From the NCBI RefSeq assembly GCF_030824335.1, contig NZ_JAVBXX010000019.1, positions 124,001-188,000 of the forward strand: a stretch of 64,000 nucleotides of DNA, read 5' to 3'. The notes below the pieces were generated by a model. The model was not told the DNA's origin. It saw only the letters and a list, made by a program, of their open reading frames with translations, and did not search any database. The stretch comes from Azonexus sp. (GTDB lineage: Bacteria; Pseudomonadota; Gammaproteobacteria; Burkholderiales; Rhodocyclaceae). Shown piece by piece: positions 9,406-19,336 of this stretch (positions are counted from its first letter, which is position 1; every line of letters begins with the position of its first letter). The position numbers and the translations under genes were made by a program.

Positions 9406-9995
9406 TCTGCAGCCTTGCCTTTGCCCTGCGCCCGCTTCCGCCCCAGTCGCCAGTAAGCCAGCAGCCCTGTTGCCAGCAAACCGCCCAGCATGACGAGCGG
9501 CATCGGCCAGCGCAGCCAGGCGATGCCGGCTACGGTCAACACGGTAAATGGCAGAAAATAGCGTTTGTCCTTGAGCGCACTTCCCATGCGCCAGGCCATC
9601 GCGAACAGCAAGGCACAACCGGCGGCAGCAATGCCGCGCAACATGGCTTGCACGACCGGCAGGCCGCCCCATGCGTCGTAGGCCAGCGCCAGCAACAAGA
9701 CAATCAGCAGCGGCCCAAGCAGCAGTCCGACCGGTGCAACAATCGCTCCGGACAGGCCACGGTAGCGCTTGCCGACCAGCACCGCGAGATTAACCACATT
9801 CGGCCCCGGCAGAAACTGACACAATCCCAACTGGGTATTGAAATCCTCGGCAGTCATCCAGCGCTTGTCTTCGACCAGCATATGCCGGGCAAACGGCAAC
9901 ACGCCGCCAAAGCCGGACAGGCCGACCGAGGAAAAACCCAAAAAAAGCGCCCGGAGGTCCGGGCGCTTTTCTGATTCGGTGATTATCGCGGTCAA
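9402..9995 (-). CDS. chromate transporter family half-protein (first gene of pair)
   Basis: 197 residues. The CHR motifs GLSGFGGVLPFARHML and CQFLPGPNVVNLAVLVG are intact. It begins 12 bp after the hisD stop. An intrinsic terminator (9940-9970) lies inside its first 20 codons, between the start and the first transmembrane helix. The conserved helix starts at ALFLGFSSVG, immediately after the hairpin, so the start cannot be moved below the terminator. Expression from the hisD transcript would therefore be attenuated. No start codon with a stronger ribosome-binding site was identified. Confidence 0.85.
   Translation of the reverse strand: MTAIITESEKRPDLRALFLGFSSVGLSGFGGVLPFARHMLVEDKRWMTAEDFNTQLGLCQFLPGPNVVNLAVLVGKRYRGLSGAIVAPVGLLLGPLLIVLLLALAYDAWGGLPVVQAMLRGIAAAGCALLFAMAWRMGSALKDKRYFLPFTVLTVAGIAWLRWPMPLVMLGGLLATGLLAYWRLGRKRAQGKGKAAE
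9938..9970 (-). terminator. intrinsic terminator after hisD, inside the 5' end of the chromate transporter gene
   Basis: GCGCCCGG and CCGGGCGC (9947-9954 and 9959-9966) form an 8-bp GC-rich stem with a 4-nt loop. It is followed on the minus strand by seven T. On the plus strand there are four T, so it could work weakly in both directions. It is 42 bp downstream of the hisD stop codon and encodes part of the N-terminus of the next gene. Confidence 0.8.
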
Positions 9996-10007
9996 CGTGC
10001 TTTCCGG

Positions 10008-11309
10008 TCAGTTTTCCAGCCGGAACTCGGCCGACTTGGCATGCGCCGGCAAACCTTCGCCGTGCGCCAGCGTCGAGGCAATCCGGCCCAGCGTTTGCGC
10101 ACCGGCCTGCGAAACCTTGATCAAGCTGGTCCGCTTCTGGAAATCGTAGACGCCGAGCGGCGAGGAAAAACGCGCGCTGCCGGAAGTCGGCAGAACATGG
10201 TTCGGGCCGGCACAGTAATCGCCCAGCGACTCCGAGGTGTAGTGGCCAATGAAAATCGCCCCTGCATGATGGATTTTTGCCACCCAGGGATCGGGATCGG
10301 CCAGCGCCAGTTCGAGGTGCTCCGGCGCTACCCGGTTGGCGATGGCAATCGCCTCATCCATGTCGCGCACCTGAATGAAGGCACCGCGATTGGTCAGCGA
10401 AGTACGGATGGTTTCGGCCCGCGGCATGGTCGGCAGCAATTTTTCAATGCTGGCCTGCACTCGCTCAAGATAGGCGGCATCCGGGCAGATCAGGATGGAT
10501 TGCGCCAGTTCGTCGTGTTCGGCCTGCGAGAACAGATCCATCGCCACCCAGTCCGGATTGCCGGAACCGTCGGCCACCACCAGAATTTCCGAAGGACCGG
10601 CCACCATGTCGATGCCGACAATGCCGAACACCCGACGTTTGGCCGTTGCCACATAGGCATTACCCGGCCCGACGATCTTGTCGACCTGAGGCACGGTTTG
10701 CGTACCGTAAGCCAGCGCGCCGACCGCCTGCGCACCGCCCAGCGTGAATACGCGATCGACACCGGCCAGACAGGCCGCCGCCAGCACCAGCTGATTCTTT
10801 TCGCCGCCCGGCGTCGGCACCACCATGATCAACTCCTTGACGCCGGCGACCTTGGCCGGAATCGCGTTCATCAGCACCGACGACGGATAGGCCGCCTTGC
10901 CGCCCGGCACGTACAGACCAACGCGGTCGAGCGGCGTGACCATCTGGCCGAGCATGGTGCCATCGGCTTCGGTAAAGGACCACCCTTCAAGACGCTGCTT
11001 CTCGTGATAGACACGTACCCGATTTGCCGCCGCTTCCAGCGCGGCACGCCGTTCGGCCGGCAGGCTGTCGAGCGCCGCCTGCATTTCCGCCTGCGACAGT
11101 TCCAGATCGGCCATCGAAGCAGCAGTCAGACGATCGAACTTGTTGGTGTATTCAAGCACGGCGGCATCACCGCGCGACTTCACATCGGCCAGAATGCCAA
11201 TCACCGTGCGTTCGATGCCTTCATCGGCAGCTGCCTCGAAGGCCAACAGTTCGTCGAGTTTTGCCGTGAAATCGGCGTCGACCGTGGAAAGACGCTTGAT
11301 GGCCACCAT
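10008..11309 (-). CDS. hisD: histidinol dehydrogenase HisD
   Basis: 433 residues from the ATG at 11309, four bases after the hisG stop. Zn-dependent NAD enzyme that oxidises histidinol to histidine in two steps. The motifs [43 protein letters not shown], the catalytic pair in RVAPEHLEL and [17 protein letters not shown] are all present. It follows hisG in the normal order but is separated from hisC by the chromate transporter and HDOD genes. Confidence 0.97.
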   Translation of the reverse strand: MVAIKRLSTVDADFTAKLDELLAFEAAADEGIERTVIGILADVKSRGDAAVLEYTNKFDRLTAASMADLELSQAEMQAALDSLPAERRAALEAAANRVRVYHEKQRLEGWSFTEADGTMLGQMVTPLDRVGLYVPGGKAAYPSSVLMNAIPAKVAGVKELIMVVPTPGGEKNQLVLAAACLAGVDRVFTLGGAQAVGALAYGTQTVPQVDKIVGPGNAYVATAKRRVFGIVGIDMVAGPSEILVVADGSGNPDWVAMDLFSQAEHDELAQSILICPDAAYLERVQASIEKLLPTMPRAETIRTSLTNRGAFIQVRDMDEAIAIANRVAPEHLELALADPDPWVAKIHHAGAIFIGHYTSESLGDYCAGPNHVLPTSGSARFSSPLGVYDFQKRTSLIKVSQAGAQTLGRIASTLAHGEGLPAHAKSAEFRLEN

Positions 11310-11313
11310 GATG

Positions 11314-11958
11314 CTAGTTCTCCACCGCCTGGGCAAAGGCGTCGATAATCGGTTGCAGAATTTCGCGCTTGACCTTCAGCGAGGCCTGATTGACGACGAG
11401 GCGCGATGAAATGTCCATGATGTGCTCGCAGGCCACCAGCTTGTTGGCCTTCAGCGTGCCACCCGTAGACACCAGATCGACGATCGCATCCGCCAGTCCG
11501 GCCAGCGGCGCAAGCTCCATCGAGCCGTACAATTTGATCAGATCGACGTGCACACCCTTCGCGGCAAAATGCTCACGGGCTGTCTTAATATACTTCGACG
11601 CCACTTTCAGACGATTCCCCTGACGCACGGCATTCTGATAGTCAAAGCCTTCGGGAATCGCGACCATCATCCGGCACTTGGCGATCTGCAGGTCAAGCGG
11701 CGCATACAAGCCTTCGCCGCCATGCTCGATCAGCACATCCTTGCCCGCCACCCCCAGATCGGCAGCGCCATACTGGACGTAGGTCGGCACATCGGTTGCC
11801 CGCACGATCACCACGCGCACGCCCGGTTGATTGGTTTCAATGATCAGTTTCCGGGAAGTTTCCGGATTTTCCGTCGGCACAATACCGGCAGCCGCCAGCA
11901 AAGGCAGGGTTTCGTCAAAAATGCGGCCCTTGGAAAGGGCGATAGTGATACCGGTCAC
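11314..11958 (-). CDS. hisG: ATP phosphoribosyltransferase catalytic subunit HisG, short form
   Basis: 214 residues when started at the GTG at 11958 ([13 protein letters not shown] follows at once); an upstream in-frame ATG at 12006 would add 16 unconserved residues. This is the short form, which lacks the C-terminal ACT-like regulatory domain and by family knowledge needs HisZ for activity and feedback control. hisZ is not in this window. [18 protein letters not shown] (PRPP loop) supports the call. It catalyses the first and committed step of histidine synthesis. Confidence 0.94.
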   Translation of the reverse strand: MTGITIALSKGRIFDETLPLLAAAGIVPTENPETSRKLIIETNQPGVRVVIVRATDVPTYVQYGAADLGVAGKDVLIEHGGEGLYAPLDLQIAKCRMMVAIPEGFDYQNAVRQGNRLKVASKYIKTAREHFAAKGVHVDLIKLYGSMELAPLAGLADAIVDLVSTGGTLKANKLVACEHIMDISSRLVVNQASLKVKREILQPIIDAFAQAVEN

Positions 11959-12020
11959 GGGCTGTCTCGGTGGCAAAAGGTGGATTTTAACGCAAAGGGG
12001 CGGCACTCACCGCGCCCACA

Positions 12021-12050
12021 AAAGCAAAAAGCCCGGCAAGCCGGGCTTTT
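12021..12050. terminator. bidirectional-type intrinsic terminator after cspA
   Basis: AAGCCCGG / CCGGGCTT (12029-12036 and 12041-12048) with a CAAG loop. The hairpin is preceded by A5 and followed by T on both strands. It lies 22 bp past the cspA stop on the minus strand and separates cspA from hisG. Confidence 0.8.
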
Positions 12051-12072
12051 CGATACTGCGATATCCGGGAGC

Positions 12073-12279
12073 TTATTCAGCCGGGCGGATGTTTGCAGCT
12101 TGCTTGCCCTTCGGGCCATTCACGACGTCGAAGGTCACTTTCTGGTTTTCGGCCAAGGTCTTGAAACCATTGCCTTGAATTGCAGAGAAGTGAGCGAAGA
12201 GGTCTTCACCACCTTCAGACGGGGAGATAAAGCCGAAGCCTTTGGAATCATTGAACCACTTAACGGTACCGTTTGCCAT
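12073..12279 (-). CDS. cspA: cold shock protein, CspA family
   Basis: 68 residues, a single cold-shock domain. RNP1 (KGFGFI) and RNP2 (DLFAHF) RNA-binding motifs are intact. These proteins bind single-stranded RNA/DNA and melt RNA secondary structure. It is monocistronic: its own terminator follows, and a 236-bp non-coding stretch precedes it, suggesting a long 5' leader as in cold-inducible csp genes. It lies between murA and hisG, which are adjacent in many betaproteobacteria. Confidence 0.96.
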   Translation of the reverse strand: MANGTVKWFNDSKGFGFISPSEGGEDLFAHFSAIQGNGFKTLAENQKVTFDVVNGPKGKQAANIRPAE

Positions 12280-12515
12280 TTATAGCATCCTTGGAAAAAA
12301 ATAATTAATAAAAAAACGAGAACCAAGACCGAGGAGCTGACAAACCGAATACGGTGCAGGAACAACACACTGCCTGGAAATCCCGAGCCCGCAGTATGTA
12401 CCTAGCGGGCTTTTATGCAAAGCTTTTTTTGAACTTTTCAGTAGTTGACCGCGAGAACGGCCAAAACTCACGATAAAACAACAACACTAGGCGAGCTCAA
12501 ACCCACCGTACGAAA
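12280..12515 (-). promoter_or_regulatory. non-coding leader region upstream of cspA
   Basis: 236 bp without a convincing gene between murA and cspA. On the minus strand a possible -35/-10 pair (TTGCAT, then CATACT 16 nt later, about 12394-12420) would give a leader of roughly 110 nt. The same area contains an AGCCCGC/GCGGGCT hairpin (12386-12392 with 12405-12411) that points to the plus strand, where there is no gene to end. A thermoregulated leader is inferred only from csp family habit. Confidence 0.35.
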
Positions 12516-14004
<1,489 letters not shown>

Positions 14005-14010
14005 GAATAT

Positions 14011-14763
14011 TCAGGTTCTCAATTTCCAGCCACGTTTGAGCAAGCTGAGAGTCAGCAAGCTCACTGCAGCAAGACAGACGGCGACCACAGCAAGACTGAA
14101 TTCCGGCGCCACATCAGAGACACCAAAAAAGCCATAGCGGAAGCCATCAATCATGTAAAAAACGGGATTGTAATGCGACAACTGCTGCCAAAACGCCGGC
14201 AAGGTATGAATCGAATAGAACACGCCGGACAACATAGTCAACGGCATGATCAAAAAGTTCTGAAAGGCTGCCAACTGATCGAATTTTTCAACCCAAATAC
14301 CAGCAATCATGCCCAGCGCACCAAACAGGGCGCCACTGAGCAGGGCAAAAGCAAAAACCCAGACAGGTGCCACGACCTGCAAATCAACGAACCATACGGT
14401 CGCCAGCAAGACACCAACGCCCACCATCAACCCGCGCACCATCGCGGCAAGCACATAGGCAACAAAAAAAGCGCTATAGGGAATCGGCGGCAGCAGAACA
14501 AAGACGATCGAACCAGTAATCTTGGCCTGGATCAGACTAGACGACGAGTTAGCAAACGCATTTTGCAACACCTGCATCATAACCAGACCGGGAATCAGGA
14601 AACTGGTGTAGCCCACACCATGCACTTGTACATGATCCTCCAGCACATGGCCAAAGATCAGCAGATAGAGCATAGCCGTCAGCACAGGTGCCGCGACCGT
14701 CTGGAAAGCGACTTTCCAGAAACGCAACACTTCCTTGTAGAACAAGGTCCAGAAACCGATCAT
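14011..14763 (-). CDS. ABC-2 type transporter permease, YadH-like
   Basis: 250 residues with six hydrophobic segments, typical of ABC-2 permeases (about 250-260 aa). Starts WTLFYKEVLRFWKVAFQTV, matching the YadH family. It contains the conserved MPLTMLSGVFYSIHTLP amphipathic/TM loop near residue 175. It overlaps the ATPase gene by 4 nt, so the pair forms one exporter. The substrate is unknown. It lies between ibaG (6 bp away) and the mla genes. Confidence 0.9.
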   Translation of the reverse strand: MIGFWTLFYKEVLRFWKVAFQTVAAPVLTAMLYLLIFGHVLEDHVQVHGVGYTSFLIPGLVMMQVLQNAFANSSSSLIQAKITGSIVFVLLPPIPYSAFFVAYVLAAMVRGLMVGVGVLLATVWFVDLQVVAPVWVFAFALLSGALFGALGMIAGIWVEKFDQLAAFQNFLIMPLTMLSGVFYSIHTLPAFWQQLSHYNPVFYMIDGFRYGFFGVSDVAPEFSLAVVAVCLAAVSLLTLSLLKRGWKLRT

Positions 14764-15479
14764 CGGTGCATGTTCCGCATGAAGACCTCTTCCAGCGAAG
14801 CACCGGGGTACTCGGCCATCAGATTGGCCGTACTATCGAGTGCGATCAGTTGCCCTTGCTTCATGAGCGCAATCCGGTTGCAGAGCGCTTCCGCCTCTTC
14901 CAGATAGTGCGTCGTCAAGATGATGGTATGGCCTTCAGTATTGAGTCGGCGAACAAACTGCCACAACCCCTGACGCAACTCGACGTCGACACCGGCAGTC
15001 GGCTCATCCAGCACAATGACCGGCGGTTTATGCACCAGGGCTTGGGCGACCAGCACACGGCGCTTCATTCCGCCGGACAAACGGCGCATGTTCGCATCGG
15101 CTTTGCCGGTCAGATCAAGGTTATGCAGAACCTCATCGATCCAGTCATCATTTTTTCGGATGCCAAAATAGCCGGACTGAATACGCAAGGTCTCACGCAC
15201 GCTAAAGAAAGGATCAAACACCAGCTCCTGCGGCACGACCCCGAGCAAACGCCGTGCTTCGCGAAATCCGTGCACTACATCATGCCCCATGACCTTGATG
15301 CACCCTGAGTCCAATCGGGACAAACCGGCCAAGCATGAAATCAGGGTAGTTTTGCCAGCGCCATTAGGACCGAGCAAGCCAAAAAAATCCCCTTGGGGAA
15401 TGTCGAGCGACACGCCGGCCAAAGCTTTCAGCGGGCCAAAACTTTTAACGACATCAACAATGGATACAGCCGGCAACAT
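14760..15479 (-). CDS. ABC transporter ATP-binding protein, YadG-like
   Basis: 239 residues. Walker A LLGPNGAGKTTLIS (about 34-47), signature RLSGGMKRR (about 134), Walker B VIVLDEPTAGVD and the H-loop TTHYLEEAE are complete. It pairs with the overlapping ABC-2 permease. The YadGH-type exporter is often near genes for envelope functions, but no substrate can be assigned. Nine bp separate it from mlaB, so it is probably co-transcribed with the mla genes. Confidence 0.93.
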   Translation of the reverse strand: MLPAVSIVDVVKSFGPLKALAGVSLDIPQGDFFGLLGPNGAGKTTLISCLAGLSRLDSGCIKVMGHDVVHGFREARRLLGVVPQELVFDPFFSVRETLRIQSGYFGIRKNDDWIDEVLHNLDLTGKADANMRRLSGGMKRRVLVAQALVHKPPVIVLDEPTAGVDVELRQGLWQFVRRLNTEGHTIILTTHYLEEAEALCNRIALMKQGQLIALDSTANLMAEYPGASLEEVFMRNMHR

Positions 15480-15488
15480 AAGGGCCGA

Positions 15489-15770
15489 TCAGGCCTGAGG
15501 CAGGAGTTCGGCAACCCCATAAAGCTTGGCCAGAGACAACACTCCTGCAGGAACCCCGACAAAACAAACAGTTGACCGCAGCAGCACAGCATGACGCAAC
15601 CAGCCCAGCATGACGGCGACAGCCGAAGAGTCAGCCTCCTCGACCGAAGACAAGTCAAACACAACCTCACCAGGCGCCATCAATGAACGTCCGCTATCCA
15701 GCAAGGCTCTGGCATTTTCCATCACCATCGCACAACCAATATTCAAACGCCCGGCAGATTGGCTGATCAT
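15489..15770 (-). CDS. mlaB: STAS domain protein MlaB
   Basis: 93 residues, one STAS domain. The core VVFDLSSVEEADSSAVAVMLGW contains the conserved D-S-S/A turn of STAS proteins. MlaB binds MlaF and is needed for assembly and activity of the inner-membrane MlaFEDB complex. It overlaps mlaC by 4 nt and is the last mla gene before the YadGH-like pair. A GTTGACCGCA word lies at 15571-15580. Confidence 0.9.
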   Translation of the reverse strand: MISQSAGRLNIGCAMVMENARALLDSGRSLMAPGEVVFDLSSVEEADSSAVAVMLGWLRHAVLLRSTVCFVGVPAGVLSLAKLYGVAELLPQA

Positions 15771-16402
15771 TTCTTGACGACCTTGCCTTGTGTCGCTTCC
15801 AGAGATTGATTTTTGGACACCAAGCTGGCAACCAACCCATCAACGCCGCCCTCGCGGACTTCCTTGGAGAACTGACTGCGGTAATTGGTAACCAAGCTAA
15901 TCCCGGCAACCACGACATCGTAAACTCGCCACTTTCCATCCGCCAACTCAAGCCAGTAATCGATTTGCACTGGCTGGCTACCGGGCTGAATTACTTCAGA
16001 GCGCACCAGAACATCGGTTTCGCCTGGCTTCATCTTGAAGGGCTTGTAATCGATGCGCTGATTGCTGTAACTGCGCAGGGCATTCGAATAAGTACGCACC
16101 AGCAGCATCTTGAACTCTTCAACCAGACGATTTTTTTGTGCGGGACTGGCCGTACGCCAATCTCGCCCTACAGCCAGAGAAGTCATGCGCTGGAAATTGA
16201 AATTGGGCAGCACCTTGGCATCGACCAGCGCCACAATTTTCTTCATGTCGCCATTCTGGACATCCTTGTCCTGGCGAACGATATCCAGAACCTCCTCGGA
16301 CACCCGTTTGATCATGGCATCCGGTGCCTCAAGCGCCAAAGCCGGCAACGAAAGGAAACAAATAGCAAAAAAAGCAAAAACACGACTCATCATGGCACTC
16401 AC
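15767..16402 (-). CDS. mlaC: periplasmic phospholipid-binding protein MlaC
   Basis: 211 residues with a cleavable signal peptide (RVFAFFAICFLSLPALALEA). MlaC shuttles phospholipid between the MlaA-porin complex and MlaFEDB. Conserved features include LPNFNFQRMTSLAVGRDWRTA and the C-terminal region YDVVVAGISLVTNYRSQF. It lies 3 bp after mlaA and overlaps mlaB by 4 nt. Confidence 0.95.
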   Translation of the reverse strand: MSAMMSRVFAFFAICFLSLPALALEAPDAMIKRVSEEVLDIVRQDKDVQNGDMKKIVALVDAKVLPNFNFQRMTSLAVGRDWRTASPAQKNRLVEEFKMLLVRTYSNALRSYSNQRIDYKPFKMKPGETDVLVRSEVIQPGSQPVQIDYWLELADGKWRVYDVVVAGISLVTNYRSQFSKEVREGGVDGLVASLVSKNQSLEATQGKVVKK

Positions 16403-16405
16403 GGG

Positions 16406-17128
16406 TTAATCATCCTGGCGCGGAGGGCGACCATCATAAATAAGGCTACGACGACGCTGCAAATAGGCATCGCGAACATAGGCGTATTTGTCCAAGGCTG
16501 CTTCCTCAAGGACTTTGTCAGCCGGCAGGAGACCCGCGCGAATATCTACCACGCGCAATACATTCGCCCCCACACGCACAGAAGCAGGACGGACATCGGA
16601 CAAGGGATCTGTATAGACATCTACCGCCCAACCGGCAAAATCACGCGTCGTGCGTGAGCCGATTAACGGCAGGAATAGATAGGGGCCATCGTCAACCCCC
16701 CAGACCGCCAATGTCTGACCGAAATCTTCGTTATAGCGCTCAAAACCAAGTTCACTGGCTACGTCGAAAAGACCAAAAATACCAACACTGGAATTGATCA
16801 ACAACCGGGCAAAACTACTTCCTGCGTCATCCACTTTGCCTTGCAACGCACTGTTAGCCCCAACCCAGAGCTCTCCAACATTGCCAAAGAAATTCCCGAT
16901 GCCTGCCTTGACCGGCAAAGGAGATACTGTGTCGTAGGCCTGCGCCACAGGACGGAGTGCATATTTATCAAGCGCTTCGTTCACTGAGAACATAGCGCGA
17001 TTAAAGCCCTCGAAGCGATCAACCTCCTCCTGACCTGTCGCCTGCCCGATAAGCAGCACCATCAGCAAAGCGGCACGGGCAACCAAGCGGCAGCGTTGCC
17101 AAATCGAGAATCCAGCCATCACGGTCAT
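16406..17128 (-). CDS. mlaA: MlaA/VacJ family outer-membrane phospholipid-transport protein
   Basis: 240 residues. Conserved VacJ features: FEGFNRAMFSVNEALDKY, GNFFGNVGELW, EDFGQTLAVWGV and GPYLFLPLIGSRTTRDFAG. E. coli MlaA is a lipoprotein; here the signal region ends LLIGQATGQEEVDRFEG and no lipobox Cys is present after the hydrophobic stretch (the only nearby Cys, about residue 13, precedes it). The protein may therefore be released or anchored differently. It sits inside the mla operon between mlaD (4-nt overlap) and mlaC. Confidence 0.94.
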   Translation of the reverse strand: MTVMAGFSIWQRCRLVARAALLMVLLIGQATGQEEVDRFEGFNRAMFSVNEALDKYALRPVAQAYDTVSPLPVKAGIGNFFGNVGELWVGANSALQGKVDDAGSSFARLLINSSVGIFGLFDVASELGFERYNEDFGQTLAVWGVDDGPYLFLPLIGSRTTRDFAGWAVDVYTDPLSDVRPASVRVGANVLRVVDIRAGLLPADKVLEEAALDKYAYVRDAYLQRRRSLIYDGRPPRQDD

Positions 17129-17598
17129 TGAGCCCCCTGTCCTTCCGTTGCCTTGCTGAAAAGGAACTGACTGATTAGCTTTTCCAAAACAACAGCAGAC
17201 TGGGTTTTGGTAATCAGATCGCCTGCCAGCAACATTTTTTCGTCGCCCCCAACATCCAATCCAATGTATTGCTCGCCGAGCAAGCCAGCGGTGTAGATGG
17301 AAGCAAACGAATCCTTCGGAAAACGATAACGCCCGTCAATCTCCATTGTCACCACGGCTTCATAACTTTCGGGGTCGAAGCGGATGTTGGCGATGCGGCC
17401 AACCAGCACACCTGCGCTTTTGACCGGGCCACGAGCTTTCAAGCCGCCGATGTTATCAAACTTGGCCTGCAGCACGTATGTATCGGACAGATGGGCGCTG
17501 GAAAGGTTGCCTACCTTGAGGGCCAAAAACAACACCGCAGCGAAGCCCAGCGCCACAAAAAGACCGACCCACAAGTCGAGAACAGTACGGTTCATCAA
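17125..17598 (-). CDS. mlaD: MCE-domain phospholipid transporter subunit MlaD
   Basis: 157 residues. One N-terminal transmembrane helix (LWVGLFVALGFAAVLFLAL) is followed by a single MCE domain (FDNIGGLKARGPVKSAGV, then GLLGEQYIGLDVGG). MlaD forms a hexameric ring on MlaE in the periplasm that passes lipid to or from MlaC. It overlaps both mlaE and mlaA by 4 nt. Confidence 0.96.
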   Translation of the reverse strand: MMNRTVLDLWVGLFVALGFAAVLFLALKVGNLSSAHLSDTYVLQAKFDNIGGLKARGPVKSAGVLVGRIANIRFDPESYEAVVTMEIDGRYRFPKDSFASIYTAGLLGEQYIGLDVGGDEKMLLAGDLITKTQSAVVLEKLISQFLFSKATEGQGAQ

Positions 17599-18386
17599 TT
17601 ACCCCGGAACATGAACGAAGTGAGAATAAAATCCAGCGCCAGTATGGCCATGGCAGAAGTCACCACCGTGCGAGTGATGGCCCGCGAAACCCCCTCGGCC
17701 GTCGGGACAGAGTCATAACCTTCAAATACGGCAATCAGTGAAACAGCAAAACCGAATACAGCACTTTTGATGACGCCATTCATGATGTCATAGCGAAAAT
17801 CCACACTGGACTGCATCTGGGACCAGAACGCACCGTCATCAACGCCAATAAACACAACGCCAATCAACCAGCCACCGAAAACCCCCATTGCTGAAAACAT
17901 TGCTGCCAGCAAAGGCATGGAAATCACCCCAGCCCAAAATCGGGGCGCTACAACGCGAGCAAGCGGATTTACCGCCATCATGTCCATGGCCTTCAGTTGT
18001 TCGGTTGCTTTCATCAGACCAATTTCTGCCGTAACCGAAGATCCGGCACGCGACGCAAAAAGCAAGCCGGCCACAACCGGCCCCAACTCCCTGACCAGAG
18101 AGAGCGCAACAAGGACACCAAGTGCCTCGGTCGACCCGTAGCGCTGCAAGGTTTCATAACCTTGCAAGCCCAGCACCAAGCCAACAAACAACCCGGAAAC
18201 CAGAATAATCAACAACGACAGCACGCCGCTAAAATAAATCTCGCGCAACGTCAGAGGAAGACGACGAAAAGCCGTACCCGAATGCGCCAGAATGGCAAAC
18301 AGGAAACGCGTGGCAAAACCAAGTCGCCAGACACGATTAACAGTGGCATGTCCGATGTGGCGCAATAAATCAATCGGCCCTGGCAT
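17595..18386 (-). CDS. mlaE: ABC transporter permease MlaE
   Basis: 263 residues, MlaE/YrbE permease family. The conserved LVRELGPVVAGLLFASRAGS, AEIGLMKATEQLKAMDMM and the C-terminal segments match. It forms the membrane core of MlaFEDB. It overlaps mlaF by 17 nt and mlaD by 4 nt. Confidence 0.96.
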   Translation of the reverse strand: MPGPIDLLRHIGHATVNRVWRLGFATRFLFAILAHSGTAFRRLPLTLREIYFSGVLSLLIILVSGLFVGLVLGLQGYETLQRYGSTEALGVLVALSLVRELGPVVAGLLFASRAGSSVTAEIGLMKATEQLKAMDMMAVNPLARVVAPRFWAGVISMPLLAAMFSAMGVFGGWLIGVVFIGVDDGAFWSQMQSSVDFRYDIMNGVIKSAVFGFAVSLIAVFEGYDSVPTAEGVSRAITRTVVTSAMAILALDFILTSFMFRGN

Positions 18387-19194
18387 TTACCCCCCCGCTC
18401 AAAAAATCCTGCCGCACGGATGGGGCCGGATAGTCAAAATGTACGGGACCATCCGCTTCGGCATAGACAAACTGGTGCACATACGGATCGTTCGAGGCAC
18501 GAATTTCATCCGGCGTACCTTGCGCAACCACCTTGCCGCCACTCAAAAAATAGATGTAATCGACGATCAGCAGGGATTCCTGAATATCGTGCGTCACCAT
18601 GATCGATGTTGCCCCGAGCGCATCGTTGAGCGAACGAATCAAGCGACCAATGACGCCCAGCGCAATCGGATCAAGACCGGCGAATGGCTCGTCATACATC
18701 ATTAGCATGGGATCAAGGGCTATGGCCCTGGCTAGCGCAACACGTCGCGCCATGCCCCCGGAAAGCTCTGCAGGCATCAAGGCATGCGCGCCGCGCAAGC
18801 CCGCTGCTTCCAGCTTCATCAATACAAGATCGCGGATCATCTCTTCCGAGAGATCAGTGTGCTCCCTCAACGGGAAAGCCACATTATCGAAAACAGACAA
18901 GTCAGTAAATAATGCACCAAACTGAAAAAGCATGCCCATCTGACGGCGCAGGCGATACAACTCCGCTTCAGACATCTGGCAAACTTGGTGTTTTTCAAGG
19001 CGCACGCTACCGCCAGTCGGGCGTAGTTGACCACCAATGCAGCGCAACAAGGTTGTTTTGCCACAACCAGACCCCCCCATGATGGCCACCACCTTGCCAC
19101 GAGGAATCTTCATATTGATTCCCTGTAACACAGGCCGCTCGTCATAGGTGAAATGAAGGTCCTGAATATCGACCAGGATGTCGTCCGACTGCAC
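18370..19194 (-). CDS. mlaF: ABC transporter ATP-binding protein MlaF
   Basis: 274 residues if started at the GTG at 19194 (then QSDDILVDIQDLHF); a farther upstream start at 19275 adds 27 residues unlike the family. Walker A MGGSGCGKTTLLR, signature ELSGGMARR, Walker B LMMYDEPFAGLDP and the switch His in VTHDIQESL are present. It energises the Mla phospholipid transport complex. First gene of the minus-strand mla operon; 142 bp separate it from the divergent pilus operon. Confidence 0.95.
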   Translation of the reverse strand: MQSDDILVDIQDLHFTYDERPVLQGINMKIPRGKVVAIMGGSGCGKTTLLRCIGGQLRPTGGSVRLEKHQVCQMSEAELYRLRRQMGMLFQFGALFTDLSVFDNVAFPLREHTDLSEEMIRDLVLMKLEAAGLRGAHALMPAELSGGMARRVALARAIALDPMLMMYDEPFAGLDPIALGVIGRLIRSLNDALGATSIMVTHDIQESLLIVDYIYFLSGGKVVAQGTPDEIRASNDPYVHQFVYAEADGPVHFDYPAPSVRQDFLSGGVNARAD

Positions 19195-19336
19195 GGGATT
19201 CCCCAAAAAAAACAGGCTGCATTCTATCAGAAATCGCAGCCGTACCCGGCCGACGGGGAAGCAAGAACAGCACAATTAATGACAAAGTCGTATTTTATCG
19301 CTAACATGCAATGCGAAACGCATAAACAAGGATCTC

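Noticed and set aside
10041-11348. 435-codon open frame on the plus strand antisense to hisD
   Set aside because: It is the shadow of hisD in GC-rich sequence: no recognisable motif, no ribosome-binding site, and the hisD frame is strongly conserved.
11959-12020. His-rich leader peptide and attenuator for hisG
   Set aside because: No run of CAT/CAC codons and no alternative stem pairs were seen; the nearby hairpin is the cspA terminator.
12386-12411. AGCCCGC/GCGGGCT hairpin as a murA terminator
   Set aside because: Its T tract is on the plus strand, opposite to murA and cspA, so it cannot end murA transcription.
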